From: Desulfonatronospira thiodismutans ASO3-1
GTDB taxonomy: Bacteria > Desulfobacterota > Desulfovibrionia > Desulfovibrionales > Desulfonatronovibrionaceae
DNA: 64,000 bases
Reading direction: 5' to 3'
Assembly (NCBI RefSeq): GCF_000174435.1
Contig: NZ_ACJN02000002.1
Location: forward strand, 496,001 to 560,000
Shown: positions 49,832-58,305 of the stretch, piece by piece
Numbering within the stretch: the stretch's first letter is position 1
How the letters are laid out: the number at the start of each line of letters is the position of its first letter
Notes under the pieces: generated by a model
Databases searched by the model: none
The model's input: only the letters and a program-made list of their open reading frames with translations
Told to the model about the DNA's origin: nothing
Translations under genes and position numbers: made by a program

Positions 49832-51142
49832 ATGAGCAAAAAATTCATCCTCGTCCTGCTGGACGGTCTGGGGGACAAAAGCTTTGCCGAGCTGGACCGC
49901 CAGACCCCCTTGCAGGCTGCGCACACTCCTTTCCTGGATCACCTGGCTGCAAGAGGCTGCAACGGACTTTATCATGCAGGTTTTCCGGGCCAGGCCCTGC
50001 CCAGCGAAAACGCCCATTTCGCCATGTTTGGGTATGACCCTGCCGATTTTCCCGGACGGGGGGCTCTGGAGGCCCTGGGAGCCGGTATAAGCCTGGACAG
50101 GGACCAGGTGGCCGTGCTGGCGCATTTTGTCTGCGTCCGGGAAGAAGAGGGCAAGCTAAGGCTTATCAGGGACAAAGTGGAGGCCAGCCAGGAAGATGCC
50201 GGCCAGGCCTTTGACCGGGTAGCCCGGTATTCAGCACATGGAGTGCACATCCGTCTGGTCCCGGCCAAGGGGCTTTTCGGGGTCCTTGTCCTGACTGGAG
50301 CGGTATCTCCGTTCATCACCGATTCCAACCCCATCCTGGACGGCAGGTTTCTTTCAGCTGTCATGCCCTTTGAGAAAAAAGCCGGTGATGAAAAGTGCAT
50401 AAATACTGCCGCAGCCCTGACCAGCTACCTGTCCTGGAGTTATGGCAGGCTGAAGGATGCCCCGTTCAACCTGGCCCGGGAAAATGCCGGCAAATTCCCC
50501 CTGAACGCCCTGGTCACCCAGAGAGCCGGCCGGCTGAGGGACAGGGAACCCTTTCATGTCAGAAACGGCATCAAGGGCGTAAGCATTTCCTCGGGAGTGG
50601 TCTACCAGGGCCTGGGGTGCTACCTGGGGATGGACGTTATCCCTGGAGCAGAGAAGGATGATCCGGGGCAGGAGATTCAGGCCAGGGTAAATGCGGCCAG
50701 GCGGCATGTGGATCAATATGACTTTATCCATGTCCACACCAAGGCCCCGGATGAAGCCGCGCACAAAAAGGACCCTCTTCTTAAAAAAAAGGTCATTGAA
50801 AGCCTGGATCAAGGACTGAGCGCCTCTTTGCCTGGACTTCTGGAAAATGACGAAGTGATCCTGGCTGTGACCGCGGATCATTCCACCCCCTCGGGAGGCC
50901 CCCTGGTGCATTCGGGGGAGCCGGTACCCCTGGTCATTACCGGCCCAGGGGTGAGAGTGGACAATGTGCATAAGTTTGACGAGATCTCTGCTGCCTGCGG
51001 GGGACTTGGCCCTGTACGGGGAAAGGAGTTCATGTACTTAGTGCTCAACTATCTTGAGCGCTCCAGACTGGCCGGGCTCATGGACGCCCCGGTGGACCGG
51101 CCCTACTGGCCGGGTGCAGGCAGGCCCTTTATCCTGGAGTGA
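49832..51142 (+). CDS. apgM: Cofactor-independent phosphoglycerate mutase, archaeal-type (ApgM)
   Basis: The alkaline-phosphatase-superfamily enzyme interconverts 3- and 2-phosphoglycerate. The 436-residue protein starts KFILVLLDGLGDKSFAELD with metal-binding Asp, then PLQAAHTPFLDHLAARG, PSENAHFAMFGYDP with the Ser nucleophile, HVHTKAPDEAAHKKD and VTADHSTPSGG with late metal ligands. This form is distinct from GpmI and is common in archaea and deltaproteobacteria. The gene stands alone. Confidence 0.92.
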   Translation: MSKKFILVLLDGLGDKSFAELDRQTPLQAAHTPFLDHLAARGCNGLYHAGFPGQALPSENAHFAMFGYDPADFPGRGALEALGAGISLDRDQVAVLAHFVCVREEEGKLRLIRDKVEASQEDAGQAFDRVARYSAHGVHIRLVPAKGLFGVLVLTGAVSPFITDSNPILDGRFLSAVMPFEKKAGDEKCINTAAALTSYLSWSYGRLKDAPFNLARENAGKFPLNALVTQRAGRLRDREPFHVRNGIKGVSISSGVVYQGLGCYLGMDVIPGAEKDDPGQEIQARVNAARRHVDQYDFIHVHTKAPDEAAHKKDPLLKKKVIESLDQGLSASLPGLLENDEVILAVTADHSTPSGGPLVHSGEPVPLVITGPGVRVDNVHKFDEISAACGGLGPVRGKEFMYLVLNYLERSRLAGLMDAPVDRPYWPGAGRPFILE

Positions 51143-51205
51143 AGAAGATAAAGTAACCTGAGTTGATCCTGAGTCTGTACCCTCCTCAAGCCCTACACTG
51201 TATTG

Positions 51206-51281
51206 CCCATTTCAAGCCAGGCATGTTTTGAGAAATTAAGAGCTTATTTTACCCATTTCAAGCATGGCCTGAAATGGGTAA
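51206..51281. repeat. Direct repeat flanking vapBC, left copy
   Basis: A 76-base repeat starting CCCATTTCAAGCCAGGCATG, whose copy lies at 52042-52118. Near its end it contains the dyad ACCCATTTCA...TGAAATGGGT (51251-51280), a hairpin with a 10-base stem. It lies in front of the toxin-antitoxin operon. Confidence 0.85.
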
Positions 51282-51351
51282 GTGTTGACTTTTTATTCAT
51301 CGGGCGTATATAAAAAACAATATTTTCAATACAGCAACAGGAGATAAGTGT

Positions 51352-51603
51352 ATGGCCCTCAGTATCCGCAACCCCGAAGCCGAGAGGCTGGCCCGGGAGG
51401 TGGCGGCCCGCAGCGGTGAAAACATTACCCAGGCAATTATCCATTCCCTGGAGGAACGGCTGCAGCGTCTTGGCCACCAACAGCAGGCAGCTGCCAGGCT
51501 GGAGGAATTACAGGCAATAGCCGGTCGCTGCCAGGCCCTGCCCGATCTTGATCAGCGCTCGGAGGAGGAAATCCTGGGCTATGATGAACACGGGGCCTGT
51601 TAA
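51352..51603 (+). CDS. VapB-type antitoxin (Rv0623/PSK family)
   Basis: The 83-residue protein starts ALSIRNPEAERLAREVAARS and continues GENITQAIIHSLEERL, the AbrB/RHH-like start of Rv0623-type VapB antitoxins, with an acidic tail (DQRSEEEILGYDEHG) that would block the toxin. The stop TAA overlaps the toxin start by one base (TAATG). A ribosome site (CAGGAGATA) precedes the ATG. Confidence 0.88.
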   Translation: MALSIRNPEAERLAREVAARSGENITQAIIHSLEERLQRLGHQQQAAARLEELQAIAGRCQALPDLDQRSEEEILGYDEHGAC

Positions 51604-51995
51604 TGGTAAGCGACACTTCGGCCATCATCGCAATACTTACCGGAGAGCCCGAGGCAGATGTCCTGACCAGAGTCATTGCTGAATCCCCGGATGTCATGAT
51701 GAGTTCATTTTCAGTTCTTGAAACGGGTATCGTCCTGGAGGCCAGGAAGGGAGAAGCCGGTGGACGGGAGCTTGATCTTTTTCTGCAACGGGCGCGGGTC
51801 AGGGTGATGCCCCTGGACTCGGAGCAGGTTCGGATTGCCCGGGAGGCCTGGCGCAGATTCGGTAAGGGCCGCCATCCGGCTGGACTGAATATCGGCGACT
51901 GCTGTGCTTATGCCCTGGCCAAAAGCACAGGGGCACCTCTTTTGTTCAAGGGACATGACTTCAGCAAAACCGACATCCTCGTGGCTGCCTACTGA
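51603..51995 (+). CDS. VapC-type PIN ribonuclease toxin
   Basis: The 130-residue PIN protein has VSDTSAIIAILTGEPEADVL, SSFSVLETGIVLEARKG, LNIGDCCAYALAKSTGAPLL and FKGHDFSKTDI, which supply the conserved Asp, Glu, Asp, Asp set. It should cleave RNA when VapB is lost. The operon is enclosed by 76-base direct repeats. Confidence 0.9.
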   Translation: MVSDTSAIIAILTGEPEADVLTRVIAESPDVMMSSFSVLETGIVLEARKGEAGGRELDLFLQRARVRVMPLDSEQVRIAREAWRRFGKGRHPAGLNIGDCCAYALAKSTGAPLLFKGHDFSKTDILVAAY

Positions 51996-52041
51996 ATCCC
52001 GCTTTCGAACGCTTCTCGTCCACTGTTTCGTTTACAGTTTA

Positions 52042-52118
52042 CCCATTTCAAGCCAGGCATGTTTTGAGAAATTAAGAGCGTATTTTACCCATTTCATACC
52101 AGGCATGAAATGGGTAAA
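52042..52118. repeat. Direct repeat flanking vapBC, right copy
   Basis: Same as 51206-51281 except near the end, where ATACCAGGCATGAAATGGGT replaces AAGCATGGCCTGAAATGGGT. Both versions keep the ACCCATTTCA/TGAAATGGGT stem, which implies compensating conservation of the hairpin arms. Confidence 0.85.
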
Positions 52119-52304
52119 ATACGGTTGAACGGCTTCTGTCATGGGCAAAACCCTGGCCGGGGGCAGCGTGCGGGACAGCGGGCTGTTTACATATTTATAT
52201 TCTTGATACAGAATGCTTTTTGTGATTGCAATTTTCTATTGGACTTGCTGCTGCTGCCCTTGTTACTTTTTCGGCTTTTATAAACCAAACCTGATGGAAC
52301 CATT
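52119..52304. other. Leader of the radical SAM-ABC operon
   Basis: Nothing definite is recognised. I looked for TPP and cobalamin riboswitch signatures and found none. The region is AT-rich from 52190 on and probably contains the promoter. Confidence 0.35.
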
Positions 52305-53378
52305 ATGACCTGCTTTATACAGCCAGCAACCTCTGAAGTTTTACGAAAGGCGGAAAATTTTGAAGAATTAAGCCCTGAGGAGATCGTGTATCTGCTTCGG
52401 CTGCAGCTGGACTCCCCGGATGTGTATGCCCTGATGCACGCCGCCGCCATGATGTCCCGGCGTACCTTCGGCCTCAAAGGTGAGAGGCATATGCATATCG
52501 GGCTCAATGTGGAGCCCTGCCGATTTGACTGCCTTTTTTGCTCTTTGACCGGCAAGGCCGGGATATTCACCGAATCAGTGGAGTTCAGTACTGAGCAACT
52601 CCTGGACTGGGCCAGGCTGGGCCAGGCTCAGGGAGCAGATGCCCTGAACCTCATGACCACGGGTTTTTATCCCTTTGAAAAACTTCTGGAGCTGGGACGA
52701 CTGCTTAAAAGCGAAGGAGTAAACGTCCCCCTGGTGGCCAACACCAGGGATATCACCCATCAGGAGGGCAAGGCCCTGCTGGAAGCCGGCTTTTCAGGAT
52801 GCTACCATGCCATTCGCCTGGGCGAGGGCAGGGATACGCCTTTTTCTCCGGACAGGCGCAGGCAGACCATACAGGTGATAAAAGACGTAGGCCTGCGCTG
52901 GATGAACTGTATTGAACCTGTGGGCCCGGAACACAGCCCCCGGGAGATGGCCGATCTGATACTTCTGGCCCGCAGAATGGGGGCCACCTACTCCGGGGTC
53001 ATGCGCAGGATCAATTTCCCGGGGTCACCCATGCAGAAGCACGGCATGATCAATGAGCGCGAACTGGCCCGCATGGTGGCTGCAACCAGGCTGGCCATGG
53101 GTGATGTGCCGCGTGCCCACTGCACGCATGAGCCACATACGGCCTCACTCATGGCCGGGGCCAACCTGTTTTTTCCAGAAGTGGGCTCAAGCCCAAGAGA
53201 CCTGGAGGACGATTCCGGCAAGGGCCGGGGCAGAAGCCTGCAAGATTGCGCCCTGATCTACCAGGAAATGGGCCTTGATCCCTGGCTGGAGTCCAATTGT
53301 TTCCAACCTGATGCTTTGCCGTTATCAGAGCGGGCAAATGTCTGCGGCAACCTTACGGGCATAACGGCCCAAAATTAA
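52305..53378 (+). CDS. BioB/HydE/PylB-like radical SAM protein
   Basis: The 357-residue protein has the radical SAM motif EPCRFDCLFCS (Cys72, Cys76, Cys79). An N-terminal helix bundle (ELSPEEIVYLLRLQLDSPDV) resembles the start of BioB and HydE, and the TIM barrel includes ALNLMTTGFYPFEKLLELGR and GCYHAIRLGEGRDTPF. The C-terminal region (MAGANLFFPEVGSSPRDLED) aligns with the BATS domain. It is 26 bases before a NitT/TauT-type ABC binding protein gene, so it may synthesise or use a compound linked to that importer. It is not an obvious biotin synthase because no bio genes are near. Confidence 0.85.
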   Translation: MTCFIQPATSEVLRKAENFEELSPEEIVYLLRLQLDSPDVYALMHAAAMMSRRTFGLKGERHMHIGLNVEPCRFDCLFCSLTGKAGIFTESVEFSTEQLLDWARLGQAQGADALNLMTTGFYPFEKLLELGRLLKSEGVNVPLVANTRDITHQEGKALLEAGFSGCYHAIRLGEGRDTPFSPDRRRQTIQVIKDVGLRWMNCIEPVGPEHSPREMADLILLARRMGATYSGVMRRINFPGSPMQKHGMINERELARMVAATRLAMGDVPRAHCTHEPHTASLMAGANLFFPEVGSSPRDLEDDSGKGRGRSLQDCALIYQEMGLDPWLESNCFQPDALPLSERANVCGNLTGITAQN

Positions 53379-53404
53379 AGCCGGGGCCAGGCTTAGGCAA
53401 GCGC

Positions 53405-54358
53405 ATGAATAAATACCTTTTTTCTGCTTTTGTGTTTCTTCTTTTGAGTCTTTTTACCGGGGTTCAGGGCCTGCATGCTGAAACATGGCGCATAGGCACC
53501 TGGAAAACCGCTCAGACCATCCAGCCTTTTTTCTACGAGGACTTTTCCGGATCAGCCCGGGTACAGGTCTTTCCCTTTACCAATCCGGCTGATCAGCGCT
53601 CAGCCCTGCTGGCAGGCAGCCTGGACATGACCGGAACTACCCTGGTCCACGCCATAGCTGCTGCTTCCAGGGGCGAGCCCGTTGTTCTGGTGGCGGCCCT
53701 TTGCAACAAGAGTTCAGCCTTAGTGGTGCACAAAAACAGCCAGGTCCAGGATGTAGCAGACCTGAAGGAAATGAGCATCGGCTACGTTCCAGGGACAATG
53801 CACGAAGTCTTGCTGCGTGAGACCCTGGAGCAGCACGGAGTTGATCCTGAAAGGGACGTAAACCTGAGACGGGTGGATTTTTTTGACATGGGCACGGCCC
53901 TGGCCAGGGGAGACATTGACGCTTTTCTCTCGGGCGAGCCCTTTCCCTCTCTGGCAGTACACCAGGGCTACGGACGGATCCTTACTTACCCCTATTTTGA
54001 CGACTCTATAGGGCACATAAATGCCGGTCTTCTGGTCACCAGCAAGACAGTTAAAGAGCGCCCGGAATTGGTCCAGAGCATGGTCAACGCCCATATGCAG
54101 GCTACAGAACATCTCACCAGGCACAAGGATCAGTGGCTGCAGGCGGCAGGGGACTTCGGCACTCCCATAGAGGTGTTGCAGACGGCTGCGGACAATATGG
54201 AACTGGCCTGGGACATGGACGAGACCTTTGTGCGCAGGGTGCAGAAGCTGGGAGCCAGAATGCAGGAGCTGGGAATGATCGATGAGCAGCCGGATTATGA
54301 AAAGCTCCTGAACACCACATTTGTTGAAAATGCCAGACGCCAAAATGGCCATGAATGA
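53405..54358 (+). CDS. ABC transporter substrate-binding protein, NMT1/TauA-like
   Basis: The 317-residue precursor has a signal peptide (about 1-25, ending LHA) and the NitT/TauT/NMT1 fold: TWRIGTWKTAQTIQPFFYED, ALLAGSLDMTGTTLVHAIAA, VLVAALCNKSSALVVHKNSQ and GYVPGTMHEVLLRETLEQHG. Ligands of the class include nitrate, taurine, alkanesulfonates and the thiamine precursor HMP; none can be assigned. It is followed by the permease and ATPase genes. Confidence 0.88.
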   Translation: MNKYLFSAFVFLLLSLFTGVQGLHAETWRIGTWKTAQTIQPFFYEDFSGSARVQVFPFTNPADQRSALLAGSLDMTGTTLVHAIAAASRGEPVVLVAALCNKSSALVVHKNSQVQDVADLKEMSIGYVPGTMHEVLLRETLEQHGVDPERDVNLRRVDFFDMGTALARGDIDAFLSGEPFPSLAVHQGYGRILTYPYFDDSIGHINAGLLVTSKTVKERPELVQSMVNAHMQATEHLTRHKDQWLQAAGDFGTPIEVLQTAADNMELAWDMDETFVRRVQKLGARMQELGMIDEQPDYEKLLNTTFVENARRQNGHE

Positions 54359-54484
54359 TTTAAGAGCACCAGGACCAGAAAAAGGTTTAATTCATCATAC
54401 TGCCGGGCCTGACTGTCTGCTGTTTCTGTTCTCTGTCTTGCGCCGTCTGTCTTCTGGCTTTATGGCCAGCCCAGGACAGGGCAT

Positions 54485-55255
54485 ATGACCCTGCGCCTGC
54501 TTTCCCTGCTTTTGCCGGCTGTGGTTCTTTCAGCATGGAGCATTTTGACCTATTCCGGGATGCTGGCCCCTTATATGCTGCCCCCTCCGGACCAGGTGGC
54601 CAGAACCATGTGGATATACGTCACCGGGCTTGAGCCGGGCATGTATGCCGGGCAGTTCTCCCAGGACCTGCTGGCCAGCCTGAGCCGTGTGGGATCTGGT
54701 TTTTTTCTGGCTGTTCTTCTGGGGCTTCCCCTGGGGGTTATGTCTGGTCGAAGCAGGCTGGTGCGAGTACTGCTCAAGGATTTTGTGGATGCCATCCGGG
54801 CCGTGCCCGGCATCTGCTGGCTTCCCCTGGCCCTGGTCTGGTTCGGCATCGGGTTTAAGACCACTGTTTTCCTTATCTTCCTGGCGGCCTTTTTTCCCAT
54901 CTACATAAATTCAATGGCCGGGGTGGCTACTGTGCCTTCAACCTACATCCGGGCGGGCATGATGCTGGGTCTGGGCCGGCTGGGCCTGCTGCGCCACGTG
55001 GTCCTGCCAGCAAGCATGGGGCACATTATGTCCGGTCTTCGTCTGGGCCTGGGCATATCTTTTGCCTACTTAGTGCTGGGGGAGATGACCGGCGTGCCCA
55101 ATGGCCTGGGAGCCCTGATCATGGATGCCAGGATGATGGGCAGGGTGGACCTGATTATTTCCGGGATAGTGCTCATCGCCGTAACCGGGCTGATATGCGA
55201 CCGGCTCCTGGTGCTTGCCATGCAGGTAGTATCCAGATCAGCCAGAAGACAGTAA
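54485..55255 (+). CDS. ABC transporter permease, SsuC/TauC-like
   Basis: This 256-residue permease has about six hydrophobic helices. The EAA-type loop is IRAGMMLGLGRLGLLRHVVL, followed by PASMGHIMSGLRLGLG, and the N-terminal part holds DAIRAVPGICWLPLALVWFG, typical of NitT/TauT permeases. It lies 126 bases after the binding-protein gene. Confidence 0.9.
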   Translation: MTLRLLSLLLPAVVLSAWSILTYSGMLAPYMLPPPDQVARTMWIYVTGLEPGMYAGQFSQDLLASLSRVGSGFFLAVLLGLPLGVMSGRSRLVRVLLKDFVDAIRAVPGICWLPLALVWFGIGFKTTVFLIFLAAFFPIYINSMAGVATVPSTYIRAGMMLGLGRLGLLRHVVLPASMGHIMSGLRLGLGISFAYLVLGEMTGVPNGLGALIMDARMMGRVDLIISGIVLIAVTGLICDRLLVLAMQVVSRSARRQ

Positions 55256-55260
55256 GAGAC

Positions 55261-55297
55261 AGAGGTCAGAGGTCAGAGGCCAGAGGTCAGGGATCAG
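55261..55297. repeat. Seven-base tandem repeat
   Basis: Five consecutive units of AGAGGTC-type (AGAGGTC, AGAGGTC, AGAGGCC, AGAGGTC, AGGGATC) begin just after the permease stop. Copy number may vary by slippage and would change the spacing to the ATPase gene. Confidence 0.85.
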
Positions 55298-55377
55298 TAA
55301 AAACAAAGAGTTATGTAGGTTGTTGAGTCCTGCCTGAATTATTAATTATCCGACTTTTTGCAGGTGCATCTGGTAAT

Positions 55378-56139
55378 ATGAAAAAAGAGACAGCCTGCCT
55401 GCAGGTCCAGGGCTTAGAAAAACACTTTGGTGTTGGGGATCAGAGGCAGCAGGTGCTGCAGGATATCTCCTTAGAAGTGCATCAGGGGGAAATCCTGGCC
55501 CTGCTGGGGGCCAGCGGTTGCGGAAAGACAACGCTGTTAAATATCCTGGCCGGATTTGTGTCCCCGGATGCCGGCTCGGTGTATGTCCAGGGCAGACTCA
55601 GTACAGTGCCCGGTCCGCACAAGGCGGTGGTGTTCCAGGAGGATGCTCTGTTTCCCTGGCTCAGTGTAATGGAAAACGTGGAGTTCGGCCTGAAGTTTCA
55701 GGGCAGGACAAGAAAGGAGCAAAGGGATACGGCCCTTAAAATGCTTGGCCTGGTAGGACTGGAAGACAAACAGGCCATGCTGCCTGCGCAGTTGTCGGGT
55801 GGGATGCGTCAGCGCGTGGCTCTGGCCAGGGTGCTGGCCCTTTCGCCGATGCTTATGCTCATGGATGAGCCCTTTGCCGCCTTAGACGCCCTCACCAGGG
55901 AGGAAATGCACGGACTTCTTCTGTCCCTGCATGCTGAATTTTCTCAGACCATAATTTTTGTCACTCACGACGTAATCGAGGCTGTGACCCTGGCTGACCG
56001 GGTCCTGGTTATGGGGGGCAGAAAGGTCTTAAGTACAGTGGATATTAGCGCGCTTAGACCCAGAAAGCCCGACACTGATCAGTTCATGGAAGACCTGCGC
56101 ATTCTGCGGGCCGCCTTGAAGCAGGCTTATACAGGATAA
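55378..56139 (+). CDS. ABC transporter ATPase, SsuB/TauB-like
   Basis: The 253-residue ATPase has Walker A GASGCGKTTLLN, Q-loop VVFQEDALFPWLSV, signature LSGGMRQRVALARVL, Walker B LMLMDEPFAALDAL and VTHDVIEAVTLADR. The FPWL after the Q-loop is common to SsuB/TauB proteins. It completes the importer with the two preceding genes and ends at a strong terminator. Confidence 0.93.
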   Translation: MKKETACLQVQGLEKHFGVGDQRQQVLQDISLEVHQGEILALLGASGCGKTTLLNILAGFVSPDAGSVYVQGRLSTVPGPHKAVVFQEDALFPWLSVMENVEFGLKFQGRTRKEQRDTALKMLGLVGLEDKQAMLPAQLSGGMRQRVALARVLALSPMLMLMDEPFAALDALTREEMHGLLLSLHAEFSQTIIFVTHDVIEAVTLADRVLVMGGRKVLSTVDISALRPRKPDTDQFMEDLRILRAALKQAYTG

Positions 56140-56160
56140 AAGGTCTTTTTATCCTTTTTT
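56133..56160 (+). terminator. Terminator after the ABC importer operon
   Basis: Stem AGGATAAAA/TTTTATCCT (56133-56141 with 56147-56155), 5-base loop, then a T-run to 56160. It overlaps the end of the ATPase coding sequence. Confidence 0.85.
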
Positions 56161-56273
56161 GCCCAGCCGCCTTTTGAGCAGGATGCGGTTTAGCGGGGGA
56201 GGTCCACAGTTTCTATATCTCACTCCCGGCCTGAAGCAGGCATAAAGGAAGGGAGTTTACTCCTTGCACGTAC

Positions 56274-57326
56274 TCATCGCTTGACCATCTGCTGCCGGGG
56301 GTCGACAATATCGCGCAACACGTCCCCCAGCATGTTGAAGGTGATCACGGTTATGAATATGGCTGCCCCGGGGGTCAGAAGCCACCACAGGTTCAGGGTG
56401 AAGACCTTCAGTTCCTGGGCCTGCTGCAGCATGAGCCCCCAGGAGGTGCCCGGCTCCTGTATGCCCAGCCCCAGGAAACTAAGGGCCGCTTCGGCCAGGA
56501 TATAGGCCGGGATGCTAAGCGTTGCCGCCACCAGGAGATAGCTGGCCAGGTTGGGTAGAAAATGCCGGAAAAGTATGCGCAGGCTGCTCTGCCCCATGAC
56601 CTCCGCGGCCAGGACAAAGGGGCGCTGCCGCAGGGACAAAGCCATCCCCCTGATGATACGCGCCGCCCCGGCCCAGCCGATAAGAGACAGTATGATGACA
56701 ATGACCAGATACATCTGTTCCGGCTCAAAGTGCTCCGCCAGAGCACCGCGCAGGGCTATGAGCAGATACAGCGAGGGTACGGCGATGATGAATTCCACCA
56801 GGCGCATGGCCAGAAAATCGGTTCTGCCTCCGAAATAACCGGCAATACCCCCCACCAGAAAACCCAGGGTCATGGTGATGCAGATCCCGATAAACCCGAT
56901 ACTGAGCGACACCTGGGCTCCGTAGAGAAGCCTGGAAAAGACATCCCTGCCCGTGCCGTCGCTGCCCAGAAGATATATCCGGTGCGGCTCTTCCACCTGA
57001 AAAAGGCGCATCTGGGCCGGTATAAGCCCCCAGAAACGGTATTCATCCCCTGCGGCGAAAAACTTTATTGGGGCTGTTTCCCCCTCTACCGGCTCGTACC
57101 TGGCAGCTGCAGGATCCACCTGCTCGTAGACCTGCACATGCGGTCTCCAGTCCTCAAGAACGATCCTGGTGGGAGGGTGATAGGCACTGGTCAGATCCTG
57201 GTCCGTGGGCAGGTATGGGGCCAGAAACTGGGAAAAAACGGTGCCCAGGTACAAAGCCGCCAGTATGGCCAGGCAGGCCACTCCCATGGGGCGTCTGGTA
57301 ATCTCTTTAAACAGGTGCTTGAGCAT
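56274..57326 (-). CDS. Peptide/opine-type ABC permease, OppC/YejE-like
   Basis: The 350-residue permease has an N-terminal helix (GVACLAILAALYLGTVFSQF), a long periplasmic segment (about 35-120, with YRFWGLIPAQMRLFQVEE) as in YejE, then HRIYLLGSDGTGRDVFSRLL, the standard OppC entry, and five further helices. The EAA-type loop is AAEVMGQSSLRILFRHFLPN. It is the third gene of a binding protein-permease-permease operon; no ATPase gene is beside it, so OppD/F-like subunits must come from elsewhere. Confidence 0.9.
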   Translation of the reverse strand: MLKHLFKEITRRPMGVACLAILAALYLGTVFSQFLAPYLPTDQDLTSAYHPPTRIVLEDWRPHVQVYEQVDPAAARYEPVEGETAPIKFFAAGDEYRFWGLIPAQMRLFQVEEPHRIYLLGSDGTGRDVFSRLLYGAQVSLSIGFIGICITMTLGFLVGGIAGYFGGRTDFLAMRLVEFIIAVPSLYLLIALRGALAEHFEPEQMYLVIVIILSLIGWAGAARIIRGMALSLRQRPFVLAAEVMGQSSLRILFRHFLPNLASYLLVAATLSIPAYILAEAALSFLGLGIQEPGTSWGLMLQQAQELKVFTLNLWWLLTPGAAIFITVITFNMLGDVLRDIVDPRQQMVKR

Positions 57327-57330
57327 AGCC

Positions 57331-58305
57331 TTAGTTCTTTTCCAGCCTTATCCTGGGGTCTGACCAGGCCAGGAGCAGGTCGGCTATAAGATTTCCCAGC
57401 ATGAGCATGACGCAGCCCATCATCACCGCGGCCACCACCACGAATTCGTCCTGGCGCATGAGGGCCTCGAAGATGAGCTGGCCAAGTCCTGGATAGTTCA
57501 TGACGTTTTCCACCAGAATGGACCCGGACAGAAGGGTGGCCAGGATAAAACCGGATGCGCTCACCAGTGGGTTGATGGCGTTTCGCAGAACATGCACAAA
57601 CATGACCCGGCCTTCTCCCAGGCCCTTGGCCCTGGCCGTGGTCACAAAGTCGGAGCGGATGTAGTCCAGGAAGTTGGCCCGCATTATGCGCATGTAGCTG
57701 GCCACACTGCCCATGCCCAGGACTATTGTAGGCAGCACCAGGTGATGGGCGTAGTCGGCCATACGTCCCCAGAAAGACATGAACTCATGCTCCACAGAGC
57801 TCAGTCCCCCGGTGGGGAACCAGCCCGTCTGGGCCGCAAACATCACCGCCAGCAGGGCCAGGAAAAACTCCGGTATGGACAGAGCCGCGTAGGCAAACAT
57901 GGAGCTTACCCGGTCGAATATGGAGTCCTTGTATATTGCCGCCAGCACCCCCATGGGAATGGCCACGCAAAGGGCGAACATGATGGACAGGGCGGACAGG
58001 ACCAGGGTGGCCGGTATGCGCTGCCACAGAAGCTCAGTCACCGGCACCCGGTAAATCCAGGACTCGCCCAGGTTGCCCTGGACCACGTTGCCAAGCCAGA
58101 TGAAATACCTGGTATGCCAGGGCTCGCCCAGGGCGAACTCCTCTTCCATGCGCTCGATGTATTCAGCAGGAATATCCTCCTGAGTCCTGGCCACGTCCAG
58201 AAAATCCCCGGGGGCGATGGCCATGAGGACGAAGACCAGTACGGATATGCCCAGCAGAAGAGGGATCATGGTCACAAAGCGCCTGATGATAAAAAAGAGC
58301 ATCAC
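57331..58305 (-). CDS. Peptide-type ABC permease, OppB/YejB-like
   Basis: The 324-residue permease starts FIIRRFVTMIPLLLGISVLV, typical of OppB/DppB, has GEPWHTRYFIWLGNVVQGNL and the EAA loop VTTARAKGLGEGRVMFVHVL with RNAINPLVSASGFILA, and about six helices. It overlaps the binding-protein gene by 4 bases and is followed 4 bases later by the OppC-like gene. Confidence 0.92.
   Translation of the reverse strand: MMLFFIIRRFVTMIPLLLGISVLVFVLMAIAPGDFLDVARTQEDIPAEYIERMEEEFALGEPWHTRYFIWLGNVVQGNLGESWIYRVPVTELLWQRIPATLVLSALSIMFALCVAIPMGVLAAIYKDSIFDRVSSMFAYAALSIPEFFLALLAVMFAAQTGWFPTGGLSSVEHEFMSFWGRMADYAHHLVLPTIVLGMGSVASYMRIMRANFLDYIRSDFVTTARAKGLGEGRVMFVHVLRNAINPLVSASGFILATLLSGSILVENVMNYPGLGQLIFEALMRQDEFVVVAAVMMGCVMLMLGNLIADLLLAWSDPRIRLEKN

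Noticed and set aside
52119-52304. Riboswitch (TPP or cobalamin) before the radical SAM-ABC operon
   Set aside because: None of the conserved core sequences is present.
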